Shown piece by piece: positions 1 through 12,470 of a stretch of 64,000 nucleotides of DNA. The notes under the pieces are model-generated. The model was not told the DNA's origin. It made no database searches and was given only the letters and a program-made list of their open reading frames with translations. Made by a program: the position numbers and the translations under genes. This stretch comes from Sipunculus nudus (Eukaryota > Annelida > Sipuncula > Golfingiida > Sipunculidae), in NCBI GenBank assembly GCA_026874595.1, contig CM049316.1, positions 54,135,676 to 54,199,675 on the forward strand, read 5' to 3'. The first letter of the stretch is position 1. The number at the start of each line of letters is the position of its first letter.

Positions 1-2045
1 AAAACTTTGATGAATTGACTTGGTGCCGGAAAAATGACCGTTAATAATGCAGTCCTGTATGAACGAGGGCCCGAATAGAGACATCATATTAATCACAAGC
101 TTGCTTGAAAACATTCTTGTCAAATGAGTCTACTTAAGGCGATAAAACAAAATTTACAAATGGGTCCCTGGCACAGGCCTGTCCTAGATACACTGCGCAA
201 TGACTTGTCCCTTGTACCTACCCTTTCACCGTTAGTGCTTTCTTCCAATCAGAATGTGGCATCTTGGGAAAAATCCTTGGGCAGCCAAGCTTTTAAAATA
301 GATTTTGCTATCTTGCTGGTACCTGTAACTTTATTCTACGGGTCATACGTATCTAAATCAATCCGCAATAGCCCCGGGACTGTATATAAATCAAACTGCA
401 TCGCGTTCCTTAACTTTAAACTTTACATTTATTCTGAGATATTCATGATCTGATTGTAACTGACGGTTTATGGATCGTTTTATGCTTCCGGTACATATCT
501 GCACAGATTTCCTCCATTCCATTGTCGGGTTTTCTGTTACCAGAGGAAGGCTCCAGCGTCCAGATTTCGCTGATTAGTCACAAACTTGAGATTAAAAATG
601 ACCCTGGAATAAAACAGAACATTATTGTGGAATGGTGCCGGCCAAAGATGAGAACACTGTCTCGGGTCTCATACCATTTCTTTTTTAAATTCTGGATATG
701 GTTTGAAAGACTTTCCATTTTTTAAACTTATCCTACTTTGCTAGTTTGATTTTGCATAATATAAGGACGCATGACCGTTCATCCCCTTCATTTGACGCAA
801 AATTCCATAAACCTTTCAGTATAAAACTTCCTGTGAATGTTTGATGACTTACTGACTTTAAAATATATCTATTATTACCCCGAGTCTTTGTGCAAGATAC
901 TTCAACTGATATCATATTCCAGAGTTGCAGTTTGCAAAGACCACATAACGAAACTTTAACATTGATTACACCGATCGACATATTCACATGTGGCCGCCAG
1001 GCTCAGCTTGATTTGTAAATCAAGCAAATGATAAATTGCTAAATGACGATCTTTTAACAGATCTATTAAGCAACGTTTTTGATTTAGTTGTAGCATAAAC
1101 GATGCTCCGTTACACCGGGAAATATTCAACATCACTATATAATTAAAGTGCTTGGCAAAACCACTCCCAGGTGTAGGCATATTTATTAAGTTATCAACAG
1201 TGAGGCTTCAGCAGAGTAAAACATCTGTATCCGCCGTGAGTTAATTTTTGAATAGCACAGGTTTTAAACAGGTATCTGCTAATGGGATTAATGCTGTCAT
1301 TGTTCGTTTAGCTCCTGACACATTATTTAATATAAACAATTTTCAGGAGGCAATTTCCGCAAGCTAAACCTTTGATAAATAATATGCTCGAAGAAGATTC
1401 GATGAAATCCGTCACTTCCATCAGAATAACTTCTGAGCCATACGTTTTGCAACGTGTTTGATTTGAATGGCCAGGTCGTTTTGCGTCTGAATCTGCAAAG
1501 TGTAATATGTGAAATTTAAGTAATTGAGAACGACTGCCACTTATGAACAAAACTGCCGACAGATAATGTAACATATTTGCTTAATTTACGTAACTCTTAC
1601 TGAAAAATCTCCAAGGACAGATCGCATTAGTTGTGAAAAGAGACGGAGACTATATAAAGTGACTTAAATAAGACACAGTAAGTCTATTTTACATGAGATC
1701 CTTTATCAGGAAAGCTTTTATGTTAACGTTTTCCCGAGCATTTTGAGCCAATTTCCTCTCGTGAATTTAACGCAGTGCCTTGAATAATCTCATCGAGGTC
1801 ACATCGGGATTACCTTAAGAAATTATTTACATTAACGCAATTTAATCAACCTTTTTTTTGTCTCCATGACCATGTACATGTGGTTACTCGGAAGAAGACA
1901 CTTTTGGACTTGATTCCTTGACATAGGCTTTAGACTTTTTTTACATAAGGATTGATCCATGGCCTGTTTTTTGGCATTGTCTTTTGAATGAGGATGTAGG
2001 TATCTTTGTGATAAGAATGAAATGTTATTTTTGTCAAGCCTTCTG
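1..2045. other. No recognised feature
   Basis: AT-rich single-copy-looking DNA. Short open frames exist on both strands, but none shows a domain, a signal peptide or exon borders I can support. Confidence 0.5.
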
Positions 2046-2240
2046 GATTTCATGTTTTATATGCACGGGATGAGGAATATATCAAGAGTCTTAACCTGTC
2101 GTTAAGACAGAGCGAATCTCAGAGGTTATAGAACGAGATTTACCATAATGCCATCGAGGCACCGGCGGGGTTCGTACCGGAGACCTTCAGCTCTGAAGTC
2201 CAACGCCTTAACAATTAAGCTACGTCCTACCCCTGGGGTT
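2046..2240 (-). mobile_element. tRNA-derived SINE-like element
   Basis: Read on the minus strand, 2233 down to about 2160 looks like a tRNA head. It has an A-box-like stretch (GTAGCTTAATTGTTAAGG) and a B-box-like stretch at 2167-2178 (GGTACGAACCCC), separated by an anticodon-arm-like GTTGGACTTCAGAGC. The sequence continues for about 110 bases as a non-tRNA body. This is the layout of tRNA-derived SINEs with an internal pol III promoter. The T-arm carries TAC where TTC is usual, so it is a decayed copy and not a functional tRNA gene. I cannot see a clear tail or target duplication, so the body end is approximate. Confidence 0.6.
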
Positions 2241-3720
2241 CAACATTGCGAGGAGTTTAACTCAGACATCAATAGAGTGTTATCAATCTGAAGTTACATT
2301 ATGTTGTTGTATGACTATTTTTTCATTCCTATCAAATTTCCTAATGCCCATGACACACATATTATAACACTATCAATGAAACCCATTCTACTCATACTCA
2401 AGACTGGTGGCACCATCTGCAATCGTTTGGCGTGGCGTCCAACTGTACATGTGCTTTCGGTGAAAATTGATCATATCTCTGGAGTGGTTAAAGGTATTGG
2501 TCTTAAATTGTCTATCCATCTTGGAAAATTTCTCGTACACTAGATAGATGACGCCACCTATCTTCCTGTTTCCGTAAAATAAATTAATGCTCTTTTTCTC
2601 AAGAGAGATTCAACATACTGGCTTCCATATTTGGTGTAAAAAAAAATTGTTTCTCAAGTTGATGATGGAAGATACTATAGTCGCTTGCCAAGTGTAAATA
2701 TATGCCGCTGAAGATTGACCTTTGTCAATGTGACCAAGAAACTTCCTTTCTTTGGATAAATATAACCAGTATAAAACTCGAAACAGTAGTCGGTAATTAG
2801 AGGCCCTTTGTACCCCATAGACTAAACGAAACCAACTTTTTTGTTATCTTCTAAGGTATCTTGTAACACATGTTTGATTTTAACAGAATAAAAAAGGGTG
2901 GCCACACTGTGTATAATGAAAGCCCGCATTACATATATGGCGGCCAATAATAACTTTTTTCCATAGAAGGGCCAAATATAATCAATCTCCACCTGTAATC
3001 GCTACCGTTGTTAATGTCTCGCCTTTGTATACAATCTTGTCCTCTAAGCATTGCTTCCATGCTGTTAAGTTTGTTTTTCATATACACGGACTAAAAAGAA
3101 AAATTCAAACATAAATATAAAAAAACGAAACTCTTTGAGGAAAGGGTTCATTAAAACATGGTATTTTCAATGGAACATTAAGTCCCCGAACGGATGCTCC
3201 TTGTGGTTATACCAAAAAAATATTCTATTTGTGTACTTATACGTGACCCAAGCACTTTGAACGCCAATCAAATTCGCAGAAATATAGCCATGTTATAAAA
3301 AGTGCCCCGGATTTGAGGCTTTAGGCTTATTACTCAGCAGTATGAAAAATATTCAGGACTAACAAGGGTCTAATAAAGAGCTGAAATAAGTCTTAGATCA
3401 TCGAAGTAAAAACGTCCGGCCTATTATAACCAAATAGTCCCTGTCATTGGTTGGTAATGGTCTAGAGTGGGGTCGTGCCCCTACAAGAGGAACTGTCGCT
3501 AGGTTTGGTGATGATTAGGTTACGACGGCAGATGGCACACGGAATTGACTGAGTTATTTATCAATACAAAAACACTTTTCATGTTTATTTATCACGGGAA
3601 GGAGAACAAGAACAAGAAAATTGATCACCTTCTACTCCATCTTAAGGACAGACTGCTCAGTGACAGTTGTCGTGGCTCAGTGTCTCAGAAACATATTCGA
3701 TCTTCAGTTCTTTTGATCTT
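2241..3720. other. No recognised feature
   Basis: AT-rich sequence without a convincing gene, repeat border or RNA. The short frames present show nothing recognisable. Confidence 0.5.
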
Positions 3721-3721
3721 A

Positions 3722-3724
<3 letters not shown>

Positions 3725-3793
<69 letters not shown>

Positions 3794-3852
3794 AAACTGT
3801 GAACATTATTGATGCACTAACGTATCATCATCCAACTGGATAAAAGTGACAT

Positions 3853-3890
<38 letters not shown>
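3725..3890. repeat. Two (TA)n microsatellites
   Basis: A nearly perfect TA tract lies at about 3725-3792 and a second one at about 3855-3890. They are separated by 60 bases of ordinary sequence and followed by a TTAATTATA-rich patch. The small open frame running into the first tract owes its Ile-Tyr tail to the microsatellite. Confidence 0.95.
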
Positions 3891-3897
<7 letters not shown>

Positions 3898-3954
3898 ATT
3901 AAATTATATTTAATTATATAATTATTATATATAACATTTTGTAAAGGGGAAAAA

Positions 3955-4040
3955 CATCCCGGAGCGAACCCATGTCTTTGGCGCACATGTCCGGCGTTCC
4001 TACCGATTCGCTAGAATAGCAAGCTTCGCTAGCGAGACAG
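3955..4040 (-). mobile_element. tRNA-like / SINE head remnant
   Basis: On the minus strand there is an A-box-like TAGCGAATCGG (complement of 4003-4013) and, about 32 bases downstream, a B-box-like GGGTTCGCTCC (complement of 3961-3971). The order and spacing fit an internal pol III promoter. No full cloverleaf can be folded, so this is a remnant of a tRNA-derived repeat rather than a tRNA gene. Confidence 0.4.
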
Positions 4041-4529
4041 TTCAGTCTGTGTATATAACCATATTTAAACATATTAAAAAAGAAAAGCAGGCTGTGGCCA
4101 TTAAATGGCAGCACAACAGGAGAACAAAATTACTTTAGGGACGACATTATAACAGCCCGTCTCGTCCTTTAGTCCTGCTTTTGAGTAAGTATAAATTAAA
4201 TTTGGTGAAGCGTCATACTAAGAAGAATTGGTTCATTGTCCGGCTTAAGAAATGATTAATTGACAAACTTGAAACAAATTAGATATTTCAGTGTTTGAAA
4301 CAAATTAAATACTTCAGTGTTCCCGACTTCATCCGAACGTCATGCTGACAGTATTCTTCGCCCACACAAGATAACACAAATTTTAGAGACAAGATAGTCA
4401 AAGGACAAAATATTCAACTGCCAAAGCGGCCAAATTCTGAACACTACTGAGATCTTCTTATAACAAAATGAAAATTAAAGGAATGGAAAATGTATTATTT
4501 TATCCGTATTCACAATATCCCTGCTTTAA
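4041..4529. other. No recognised feature
   Basis: AT-rich sequence with a short local repeat of GAAACAAATTAGATATTTCAG / GAAACAAATTAAATACTTCAG near 4270-4320. Nothing else is supported. Confidence 0.45.
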
Positions 4530-4976
4530 TTAAGGGACCGAATCACCTAAAAAGCATGTTTAATTAAAAAAAACTGCCAAAATATTCCCTTGAAACCGTT
4601 TGCTTACTCCTGTAAACAAGTGTTAAAAAAAGTTGACCGAGCGCGATCACAGGTGTCAACATAAACACAGCACATAGCACCGTGTGCATCGCTGACCCAA
4701 AACACGTGTCAACCAGGAGATGCCCTGACTGACTTGGCCAAAAATGTAATACATGTTCCCGCTAGCTGAACCATTTGACCTCCGTTATGATAAACATACA
4801 CACGTGGTTTATGTTTACCAAACCACAGAGCCATAACAAGGTGTTAAACAGGCGTATGCGAGGTACTAAGACTGTGTGCTGGTATAGTTTGCTGGAAAAC
4901 TTTTGTATAACCCAAAACTGAACTGATAGTGTGGAAGAAAAGGCATAATATTGCGCCTGATCATGTCCCTTTCACT
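4530..4976 (+). mobile_element. TTAA-flanked MITE, family A, copy 1
   Basis: This copy begins TTAAGGGACCGAATCACC and ends GATCATGTCCCTTTCA, so the ends form short inverted repeats of the AGGGRCNTAATC type. The interior matches the minus-strand copy at 46861-47375 closely. Shared blocks include CCTTGAAACCGTTTGCTTACTC, the run around GCGCGATC, CAGGAGATGCCCTGACTGA and ACATGTTCCCGCT. No coding capacity is seen. TTAA target use is typical of piggyBac-type elements. The left TTAA is intact and the right one is eroded to TTCA. Confidence 0.75.
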
Positions 4977-6705
4977 TTGCATTGTAAGATTTTACATCAG
5001 CTATACATAAAGGAAAGATATATTTTCAGTAACATAATTATCACGTCGCAAGCTATCCGTTATGTATAGTCTGGAATGTCCTATAGAAATGTATGTTTTC
5101 GTCAGCGCTTTCTAATGATTTCTTGAATAAAACGCACCAGGTTTAATGATGACATTTTCCATAGGATTTTCAAGATGTGTGTATAGTGATTATATGTAGA
5201 AGAAATAATTAATACTGTATTTTTGTGGACCCATGATCTTTATTCTCGCTGACTCCTTCCTACCTCCCTTTTATCCTTTCATGATCATCCCTGATTAATG
5301 ACTCCTCGTTCAGATGGTCCAGTGGGATTCAGGCAGGGGCCACCGGGTTAATCTTGGTGCAGGCAGCCAGCTTTTGAAACTCCCTTCACCTGTTTTTGCG
5401 CGATGATAAACACAAAAGCGTGGTTCTGATCAAAGCCATTCTCTCCCTACTATTAATCCCAGTTGATGATTTTAAAATCGAATTGACAGAATAGATTTTT
5501 CTTCTTGTGGCATTTCATTGTCGACCCAACCTGGACATCTAGACCCATTTATGACACACAGAGATGCCGTCACAATGATTTTACTCATACGACCACACGT
5601 TAATCTATATCATTTGAATAGTCACTTCCTGGACGTCATCGTTTTTTCAGGCTCTTCAAATAAGTCAGCGCAATCATATACATTCACATTGTAAGTTTTA
5701 ATTCGCTGTGCTAGTTATTTAATAGAGGTCTAATACCTATTTTGATACTAAATGCATCTGATATTGTTCTTTCCACAAGCTTTCAGGTGCTCAGTCACTT
5801 CTACATATTTATATGTACACAGAATATTAAATGTATTTAGTTGTACGTCTGTCCGTATGAATCTGCAGAAGATATCTAAAAGGTCATGAATCGATTACAA
5901 TGAGAAGAAAACATGCATCTTAATATCAGTAAAAGGTGACATTCTGGAAATGATCCGTGCATGAATATAACTTTGACTGTGGCTCAGGTCTGCTCTATTT
6001 TGTGATATCTATTAGAACTATTTTGAGTTATTTTGTCGGGGCTTCGATTTAAACCAAAAAAAATCCCCAAGAACCAAAATCGAGCCTTTTGGTGCCGTGT
6101 CTGAGTAACCGTCTCTCCCTAAATAACCCATACTCAGGCGGCACTCCACCGGACTTCACAAGAAGTCGACTTTTTTCGCGCCGTCAGACGGCTCCCTTAA
6201 GGTACTGTTGTTTCAATACTCCTGCCCCTGGCGGTATAGGTTAAAGATCAACTCTGGCCACACGGGATGACGATTGTCTTTCAGATTCCTCGCCCATCGG
6301 TTCCTTTCTTAATATTTGATGGCTCCCTGTATACACTGTTTTATAATTCATGTTTCAGTTGATTTCAGGATACCAGGCTTTTTTACTCCTCCAAATTGTA
6401 CATACAGACAATATTAGGAACGTGAACTCAGTAGTTAAAACATATTATTAAAACTGAAATTGTGTAATACTAGACATTAATTTGCCTGTATTTGTATATG
6501 AATTGTTAATAATGATACACAATAAACGTGATACATAAAAACTTTAAGCATGGAGCAATATCCCTTTAAGAATGTTCTTCGCCTCTCTGTAAGACTTGTC
6601 CTGTAGCAAGACCGCAATCATTCATGCACCTATGAAAGAAAGGTTTCTGAACCTTATCCTAGGTTTCTAATGGTTTTGTTACCCTTCAAACCTCACAGAG
6701 TCCTT
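4977..6705. other. No recognised feature
   Basis: Non-coding-looking AT-rich sequence. A small palindrome (GCCGTCAGACGGC) lies at about 6180-6192. No gene, RNA or repeat border is supported. Confidence 0.5.
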
Positions 6706-6709
6706 TCAA

Positions 6710-6961
6710 TTAAATAATATTGCGTCGATAGTTTATAATATCACCAGACACCACTTTTACCTCAATTTGACACTCGACCATTTGCTTGACCATTTTCTCT
6801 GTCGCAGTTATAACCTTTCTAAACATTCTTTTATCAAGAGAGCCCCAGCAGGTCCAGGTACTGGAATTGTGAGTTCCCCCTTGGTCACTGGACTGTGATT
6901 CACCTCTTTTCCCTGCAAACATTTTGGTGAAGTTCGTTTCAGTTACTTGTGACTTTGTCAT
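6710..6961 (-). CDS. Possible small coding exon, unknown product
   Basis: This is an 83-codon ATG-started frame on the minus strand, hydrophilic and rich in Lys, Thr and Ser (starts MTKSQVTETNFTKMF, then AGKRGESQSSDQGG). It shows no domain I recognise. About 66 codons in, a GAG|GTAAAAG sequence resembles a 5' splice site, so the coding part of a real exon could end there. No upstream promoter or downstream acceptor can be assigned. A chance open frame is equally possible, and this is listed mainly as one of the few non-repeat candidates. Confidence 0.2.
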   Translation of the reverse strand: MTKSQVTETNFTKMFAGKRGESQSSDQGGTHNSSTWTCWGSLDKRMFRKVITATEKMVKQMVECQIEVKVVSGDIINYRRNII

Positions 6962-6984
6962 GTATTTGTGATAAACTTCTTCCA

Positions 6985-7080
6985 GTGACCCCAGACACTC
7001 CTCACACAGCGGTTATATACTTCAGTCGTTCCAAAAACCAACAGCAGTCGTTCCTGCAGTGTATATCCGCTCCGTGAGGA
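6985..7080. repeat. Imperfect inverted repeat (hairpin) of a dispersed family
   Basis: CCTCACACAGCGGTTATATAC near 6993 is followed about 30 bases later by its near-complement GTGTATATCCGCTCCGTGAGG. Related sequence (CTGCAGTGTATAACCGCTGTGTGAGGAG) recurs at about 16663-16692 and, more diverged, at 20160-20192. This looks like the end sequence of a small dispersed element. Confidence 0.5.
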
Positions 7081-9160
7081 TTTTATGACCCGTAGGATTG
7101 AAAGTTCTCTGATTTTTTTTTATTTCTAGAATAGAAGTGCCGCCCAAACTAAAAGCGTGACTAAGAAGGCAAAACAAAAATCAGGAATGGTTCTCAGACT
7201 CTTTTTAACAGAAATAAATGCGGGCTGGCAATTTTTATATTCCTTTTTTTTGTATTTTCGACCCAAATATCATAATATCAGGGCAAGCATGATAAAACAT
7301 ATTTTTTTTTGCTAAACATGTAAAAGCATTACAAAACAAAGGTAATTTTATTAAAATTGTATTATTTTATGTTTTTAAAGAAATGTCCCAGCGGCTGTAC
7401 CTTAAAAATCTATACGTTTCTATTAAAAATTAAAATAAAAAAAAATTGATGCGGGGGTTAAAATTGATGCGCGCGGTGCTTGGGAACCATATCTTTTTTT
7501 TGGGGGGGCCTAACTTCTACTTCATGTACATAAATATCTGCTAATTTAACTCCACACCTAGATCAAAATAAAACAATCAGGCCGAAGAACACTATACCTT
7601 TAATCTTGTCATATGTGGCCCAAAGATGTGGGTTAGTTTTTGTCCTTCTTTCTCCAAATAAACTCATTTTTATGGCTATTTCGTGGATAATTGAATGTAT
7701 GCTTCATGATTGTTGGTTTGGAAGGAATAATTTCATGAGTTTTTTTTAGAATATACAATCTTTATAAAAGGTCGTGCATGGTCACAGTAAATCCCATATT
7801 TCTATTAAGTGGTCATATTATACCCATGGCTATATAAAATACAGAAGAATACTGAAAGGAAGAAACTAGACAAAAAAATATATAATGTAAAAAGTAAATA
7901 AAAGAAATATTGTTCATGAAAAGTTAAAACTTTATTGAACTATAAATTGAGCCTCTTTACCCTTGTCCACTCACTCTGCTTTTTCATATCTTATACAACC
8001 TAGACTGCAAATATCCCAAATATAAAATATGAAATACAATATTATGCATTAATACGGGACATAAATTTCTAACCGTAAAGTTGAGTGTCGCAGGAAATAA
8101 ATAATTGCTAGACGTGGTGACAAAAAAAAATGAACTGAATAGCGTACACATCGCATTTCTAGACACAGGAAAAAAAAATTGTCCTGGAACAGATGCTACA
8201 GCGACAAAGGAAAAAAGATGCTGTTGCACTAACTTTAGACCCACCGTAATTTTCTTAAAGTTATGACCTTGCCCATAGCCAGATTATTGTCTCTTTATTT
8301 CTTTGAGTCCATCTATCCTCTTAAACCCCTAGTTTATTGACATGGAGGTACATTTTTTACTTATTCTCACTTCTAGTGGTAAAGCTTTTTAGAACCGTTC
8401 TCTCTCGGTTAATCCTGAGGCAGCCCTACTGACCCTTTTAGAAATTATGTAATAAATTGTCTCACGCAGCCAGTTTTAATACTTATCACTCCGGTTGCGG
8501 GTTTGCCTGATAGTACCACAGAGACTACTCTCTATGACGCCCAGTTACATTATTCATATACTGTGTCTTAAAACAGTTGTAAAATGTGTCTTTTTTTTAC
8601 TGGGTACTTATTTCTATTTAGTTTTATTGTTTCGTAGTCTCCTTAACTATTTTTCTGACAATTTTGTAACCTTAAATTTTTGGTGTTTTGTCTTTGAAAG
8701 CAGTAAAGGGCTATTATTATTGGGATTCTCACACTAAGACTGTGCAGCAGTAAAGTAGTTCATAATTATAGTAAGATCTAGGTAAAACTGGGGAGGAATA
8801 AGAAATGCAAGATCCAAATTTGAGATTTGAAGGTACAGATGACAAATCTTGATACACTATCATTTAAATGTATACAGAAGAAATTAATATTTATAACGCT
8901 AAGCCAAAAAATAGAAAGTAAAATAAAACAGACATAGATGTTTTGATCAAATTCACGTCATTTAAGTTGCTTCAAGGAATATTCGATGAAAGATTATATA
9001 TTCTAAGTTGTATTATTTGTGGGAAAATGATAAGTTATACGTTTATTTATCTGTAATCAAAGACAAATTCTTAATTTAAGTGTAGAAAAATGAGAACTAG
9101 AAATTAATCTCATACCATAAATAATACGATGCATATTTAAACCCTCAAGCTGGAGTCTCT
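7081..9160. other. No recognised feature
   Basis: Very AT-rich with many homopolymer A and T runs. The short frames in this stretch are low complexity (Phe/Leu-rich) and not credible as genes. Confidence 0.5.
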
Positions 9161-9164
9161 TTTA

Positions 9165-9510
9165 ATTTTTTTACTATAATTAATATTACTAGCAATTACC
9201 CGTGCTACGCACGGTTTTGGGCGAGCATTCAGTTCTGATGTCAAAAAGTCTGTCATAGTTTCATGTCTTGGGTGTACAATGTTACTGTCTCTTTGAATCC
9301 GACATTTGGTATAAGTGTTCTGTCTCTGAGTTAACCTTGTGTCGGAGTCTGAATGACCTGGACGAATACGTTCTTGTCCGAATGGTGGAATGTCTTCGGA
9401 CAAACCCGGAGCATATGTATGTCAAAAATCACGGCAAACCGTAGTGTCAGAGGAGACATGTAAATTCACACAAATCGCGTTACGCTATTAATATATAGAT
9501 CCATTATATG
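9165..9510 (+). mobile_element. Dispersed repeat with terminal hairpin
   Basis: The element seems to begin near TTACTAGCAATTACCCGTGC and contains the perfect palindrome CCGTGCTACGCACGG at about 9199-9213. It ends near GCGTTACGCTATTAATATATAGAT. The last 100 bases recur at 11232-11337: GGACAAACCC.GAGCATATGTATGTC, AAAATCACGGCAA, and the same TTACGCTATTAATATATAGAT end. This shows it is a dispersed family. No coding capacity is evident. Confidence 0.55.
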
Positions 9511-11225
9511 CATGGTGTTATGCATAAAACTCTAATTGAAGCCGAGAGGATGGCCGGAGAATTTTCGAAGAATTTGATATGTTAAATAAAATCATATTTA
9601 TATGAAAATATATATTATGCTGAACATCGCCATTTAAAGTTGCCCTCTGCGCCCGTGAATCCGCCAGTAAAGGAACCTGTTATCTTGCATGGTAGTACAG
9701 TAGAGCGCTGAGACGTGATCTCGATTATGGCATAACGCACAAAAACTGAGCACTCACATAGTTGGGCAATCCCGCTGCGCAAAAGTTCGTGGTAGCATTA
9801 TATTATGTGGTACATTTAATGGCTGTATATATTTTTAAATATCACGCACTTTCTGTTTGAAAGCTGAGCTAATGTTTTGCAGTGAGGCAGTCACTGCGTT
9901 CAGGCAGTGTGTTAAACCCGGATCCCACTCCGGATACCGGAACCCAAGAAAAATTTGTAATTCTTAAACTCTCATGGTAATTTGTCCAGATATTTTAGCA
10001 TAATCGTATCTAAAGACATATTTTATTTTATTTTTGGTTAAAACATAAAAAAATAGTCTTTTTTGCAACAAAATTTGATAAAAAAAAGAAACACTTACGG
10101 ACCCTGGGGCACGGACATCACGGATTACACGGACCCCGTTTTCTCGTTGTTTTACCATTTCTTTAGTACATACATGTATTTGACATCACGTTTAGCCATG
10201 ACACATTTGTGATTTATTATTGTGTTTGTATCTGTATTTTTACATTTGTCTCAGTTTTTATTCATAATTTTATATTTATTTCATTTGCGTAGCGTTTTAA
10301 AAAGTATTATAATTTAAAACATTTAAAAATCATTATTTTGGAACCTGTAGTTGCTTGAAATGCAAGTAATCAACAATTCCTTTCGGTATTTATATTATTG
10401 CCAACTTTAAAATTGCATGGTTGTTATGAACGGAGCACGAAACCTGTTGTTATGTGGAAGTGTTCTGATATATCAGTCTCAGGTCCGCTCAACTGTTGGT
10501 GCACATCAAATTAAATCTCCCCCACTGTGTCCGCACTATTATATTTTCATTTAAAATAACAAATATTATATTTAGTGTGTGACATGAGTGCTTTTTTTCT
10601 CCTCTTTTAGTCATAAATAAAAATTTGAGCGGTGGTTACTGGGGTCCGTCAAAATTGAACAGTCGGCAAATTCAAGTAAATGAGGTCCGTCTTCATCGAA
10701 ATATTTTTGTAATTATAAATCTTTCAGTGAATCGGTCATTTACAAATGTGCAACATGTAGGGACTTTGCTCTGTCCTTACATCAACAATAGTGGTGTTTT
10801 TATCGGTAAAAATAATGGAAAATGAGGAAATAGATTTATGGGGTCCGGGGACCGTGGGGTTCGGGTTTTACACACTACCCTGCTTTCAATACCGCTCGGA
10901 AAATTTTCATTCTTTGAAAGATCCCCCTTTTGAGCATTTTCCTCACGCGAGATCTCCTTGTGCACAATAGACCTTTTCGCTGCGCGGAGGTCGCCTTTTG
11001 AGAAGGGATCACCAATGGGGATTATTTCAGGCCGGTCACCGCAAATTTAAGAAAAGCCCAGATAGGGCCCCCGGAGAAAAACTCTGTCCCACCATCAAAC
11101 ACTCTGTGGCCATTGTGTTACCAGGCCCGAAGACACAAAGAAAAGAGGCGCCCGCGGGGAAGCAAATATTAAAATTATTAATTATGCAGGTAATACGCAA
11201 ATATTGCAAATAAAAGGGGGTGGAA
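9511..11225. other. No recognised gene; scattered GGGGTCCG motifs
   Basis: AT-rich sequence. GGGGTCCG or its complement occurs near 10131, 10640 and 10840, hinting at a decayed inverted-repeat element between about 10090 and 10870, but I cannot define its ends. Confidence 0.4.
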
Positions 11226-11227
11226 TA

Positions 11228-11340
11228 CTTCGGACAAACCCAGAGCATATGTATGTCGAAAATCACGGCAATCCGTACGGCGATATCAGCGGAGATACGG
11301 AAAATCACAAAAATCGCCTTACGCTATTAATATATAGATG
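11228..11340 (+). mobile_element. Second, 3'-end-only copy of the 9.2-kb dispersed repeat
   Basis: This stretch matches 9400-9505 over about 105 bases, with scattered differences, up to the shared TACGCTATTAATATATAGAT end. Upstream sequence does not match, so only the 3' part is present. Confidence 0.6.
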
Positions 11341-11599
11341 ATATTATTTTTATGCAACTGTCCTTTTCTCCATATTTGATTCATTTTTCTTTGCCAAAAT
11401 TGGTTGTTCATGTAGCGGCTTAAATTGGAATCTTTCATGATTTGGGCTTTCATCGCATAATGACGGTAAAGGGAGAAAGGTTTTAGAGGTTCTTTTAGAA
11501 GTACAATTTTAGGGGTTGTGTTTTTTTCAGAATGGGTTTCATCCGTAACAAAATTAAGGCGTAGTTCCAAATCGTCAACAACGTTATTAGTATAATAAG

Positions 11600-12140
11600 G
11601 AATTTGATCAAAGCTCTTTTGAAGAGGCAAGGACCTTTATATATGTTCGTTATGGAAGAGACACAAGACTTCTTGTTTCTGTTCGGAGAGGCAAAAGACA
11701 AAATACCTGTTTCTGATGTATAGGCACAAGACAATCTCCCTGTTCTATATGTAGAGGCACAAGACAATCTTCCTTTTCCTAATGAAAAGGGACAAGACAA
11801 TCTTCCTGTCCCAAGACAATCTTACTGTTCCTGATGTAGAGAAACAAGACAATCTCACTGTTCCTGGTGAAAAGGCACGAGACAATCTTATCTTCCTGTT
11901 CTTAAAGTAGAGGCACAAGACAATCTTCCTGTTTCTAATGAAGAGGCACAAGACAAGGCGCACAGTCCTGTCCCTGATGTAAAGCCACAAGACAATCTTC
12001 CTGTTCTCAATGTAGAGGCAAAAGACAAACATTAAAAAACCTACCTTGACCTGATGAAGAGGCATTAAATTAACCCTAATGTTCCTGATTTAACGCTTCC
12101 AGGTAACCCGTCTTGTTCCTGATGAAGATTCAGCCTTCCT
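11600..12140 (+). repeat. Decayed 33-bp minisatellite
   Basis: About 13 diverged units follow the pattern GAGGCACAAGACAATCTTCCTGTTCCTGATGTA (33 bases). Several units have lost or gained a few bases, for example the 24-base unit near 11797 and the insertion near 11893. Read on the plus strand a full unit encodes the 11-residue repeat EAQDNLPVPDV. TAG and TGA codons and frame-breaking indels interrupt any continuous frame. The minus-strand frames over the array (RNRKIVLCLYI-type repeats) are hydrophobic mirror readings. Confidence 0.8.
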
Positions 12141-12255
12141 TCCCGTTGAAGGAAAACCAATACATCTTTCCTGTGTATAACATCATGCTAAGTGATTGTT
12201 ACCAATCTATAGATATTTATTCTTCTGTTTTTAACAACCAGTAGCACTTGTCTGG

Positions 12256-12282
12256 CTCTCTCTCTCTCTCTCTCTCTCTCTC
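12256..12282. repeat. (CT)n microsatellite
   Basis: A perfect CT tract immediately left of the DIRS-type element. Confidence 0.95.
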
Positions 12283-12288
12283 AACACC

Positions 12289-12470
12289 CGTTTTATTACG
12301 TGAATCTTAATGTGAGCGTTATCTGTATTAATGCGAATTTTCTCCGTTAGGAGTTTACGCCAGAGTAAGGCAACAAACTTTCCCTTATTGGGCCTTTTAT
12401 CGCCCATTTCGTCTTATCCTGGTATTATCTAGGTCACCCTTCCGGCCCTAAGATTCACTTTTTCTTCTGG
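12289..12470. repeat. DIRS left inverted terminal repeat
   Basis: The reverse complement of this stretch aligns with 16343-16508 at high identity. The outermost 17 or so bases (ACCCGTTTTATTACGTG) differ from the right terminus but are matched, in complement, by the ICR at about 16238-16258. Confidence 0.85.

Noticed and set aside
2160-2233. Functional tRNA gene
   Set aside because: The T-loop is altered and a non-tRNA body follows directly, so it is better explained as a SINE head.
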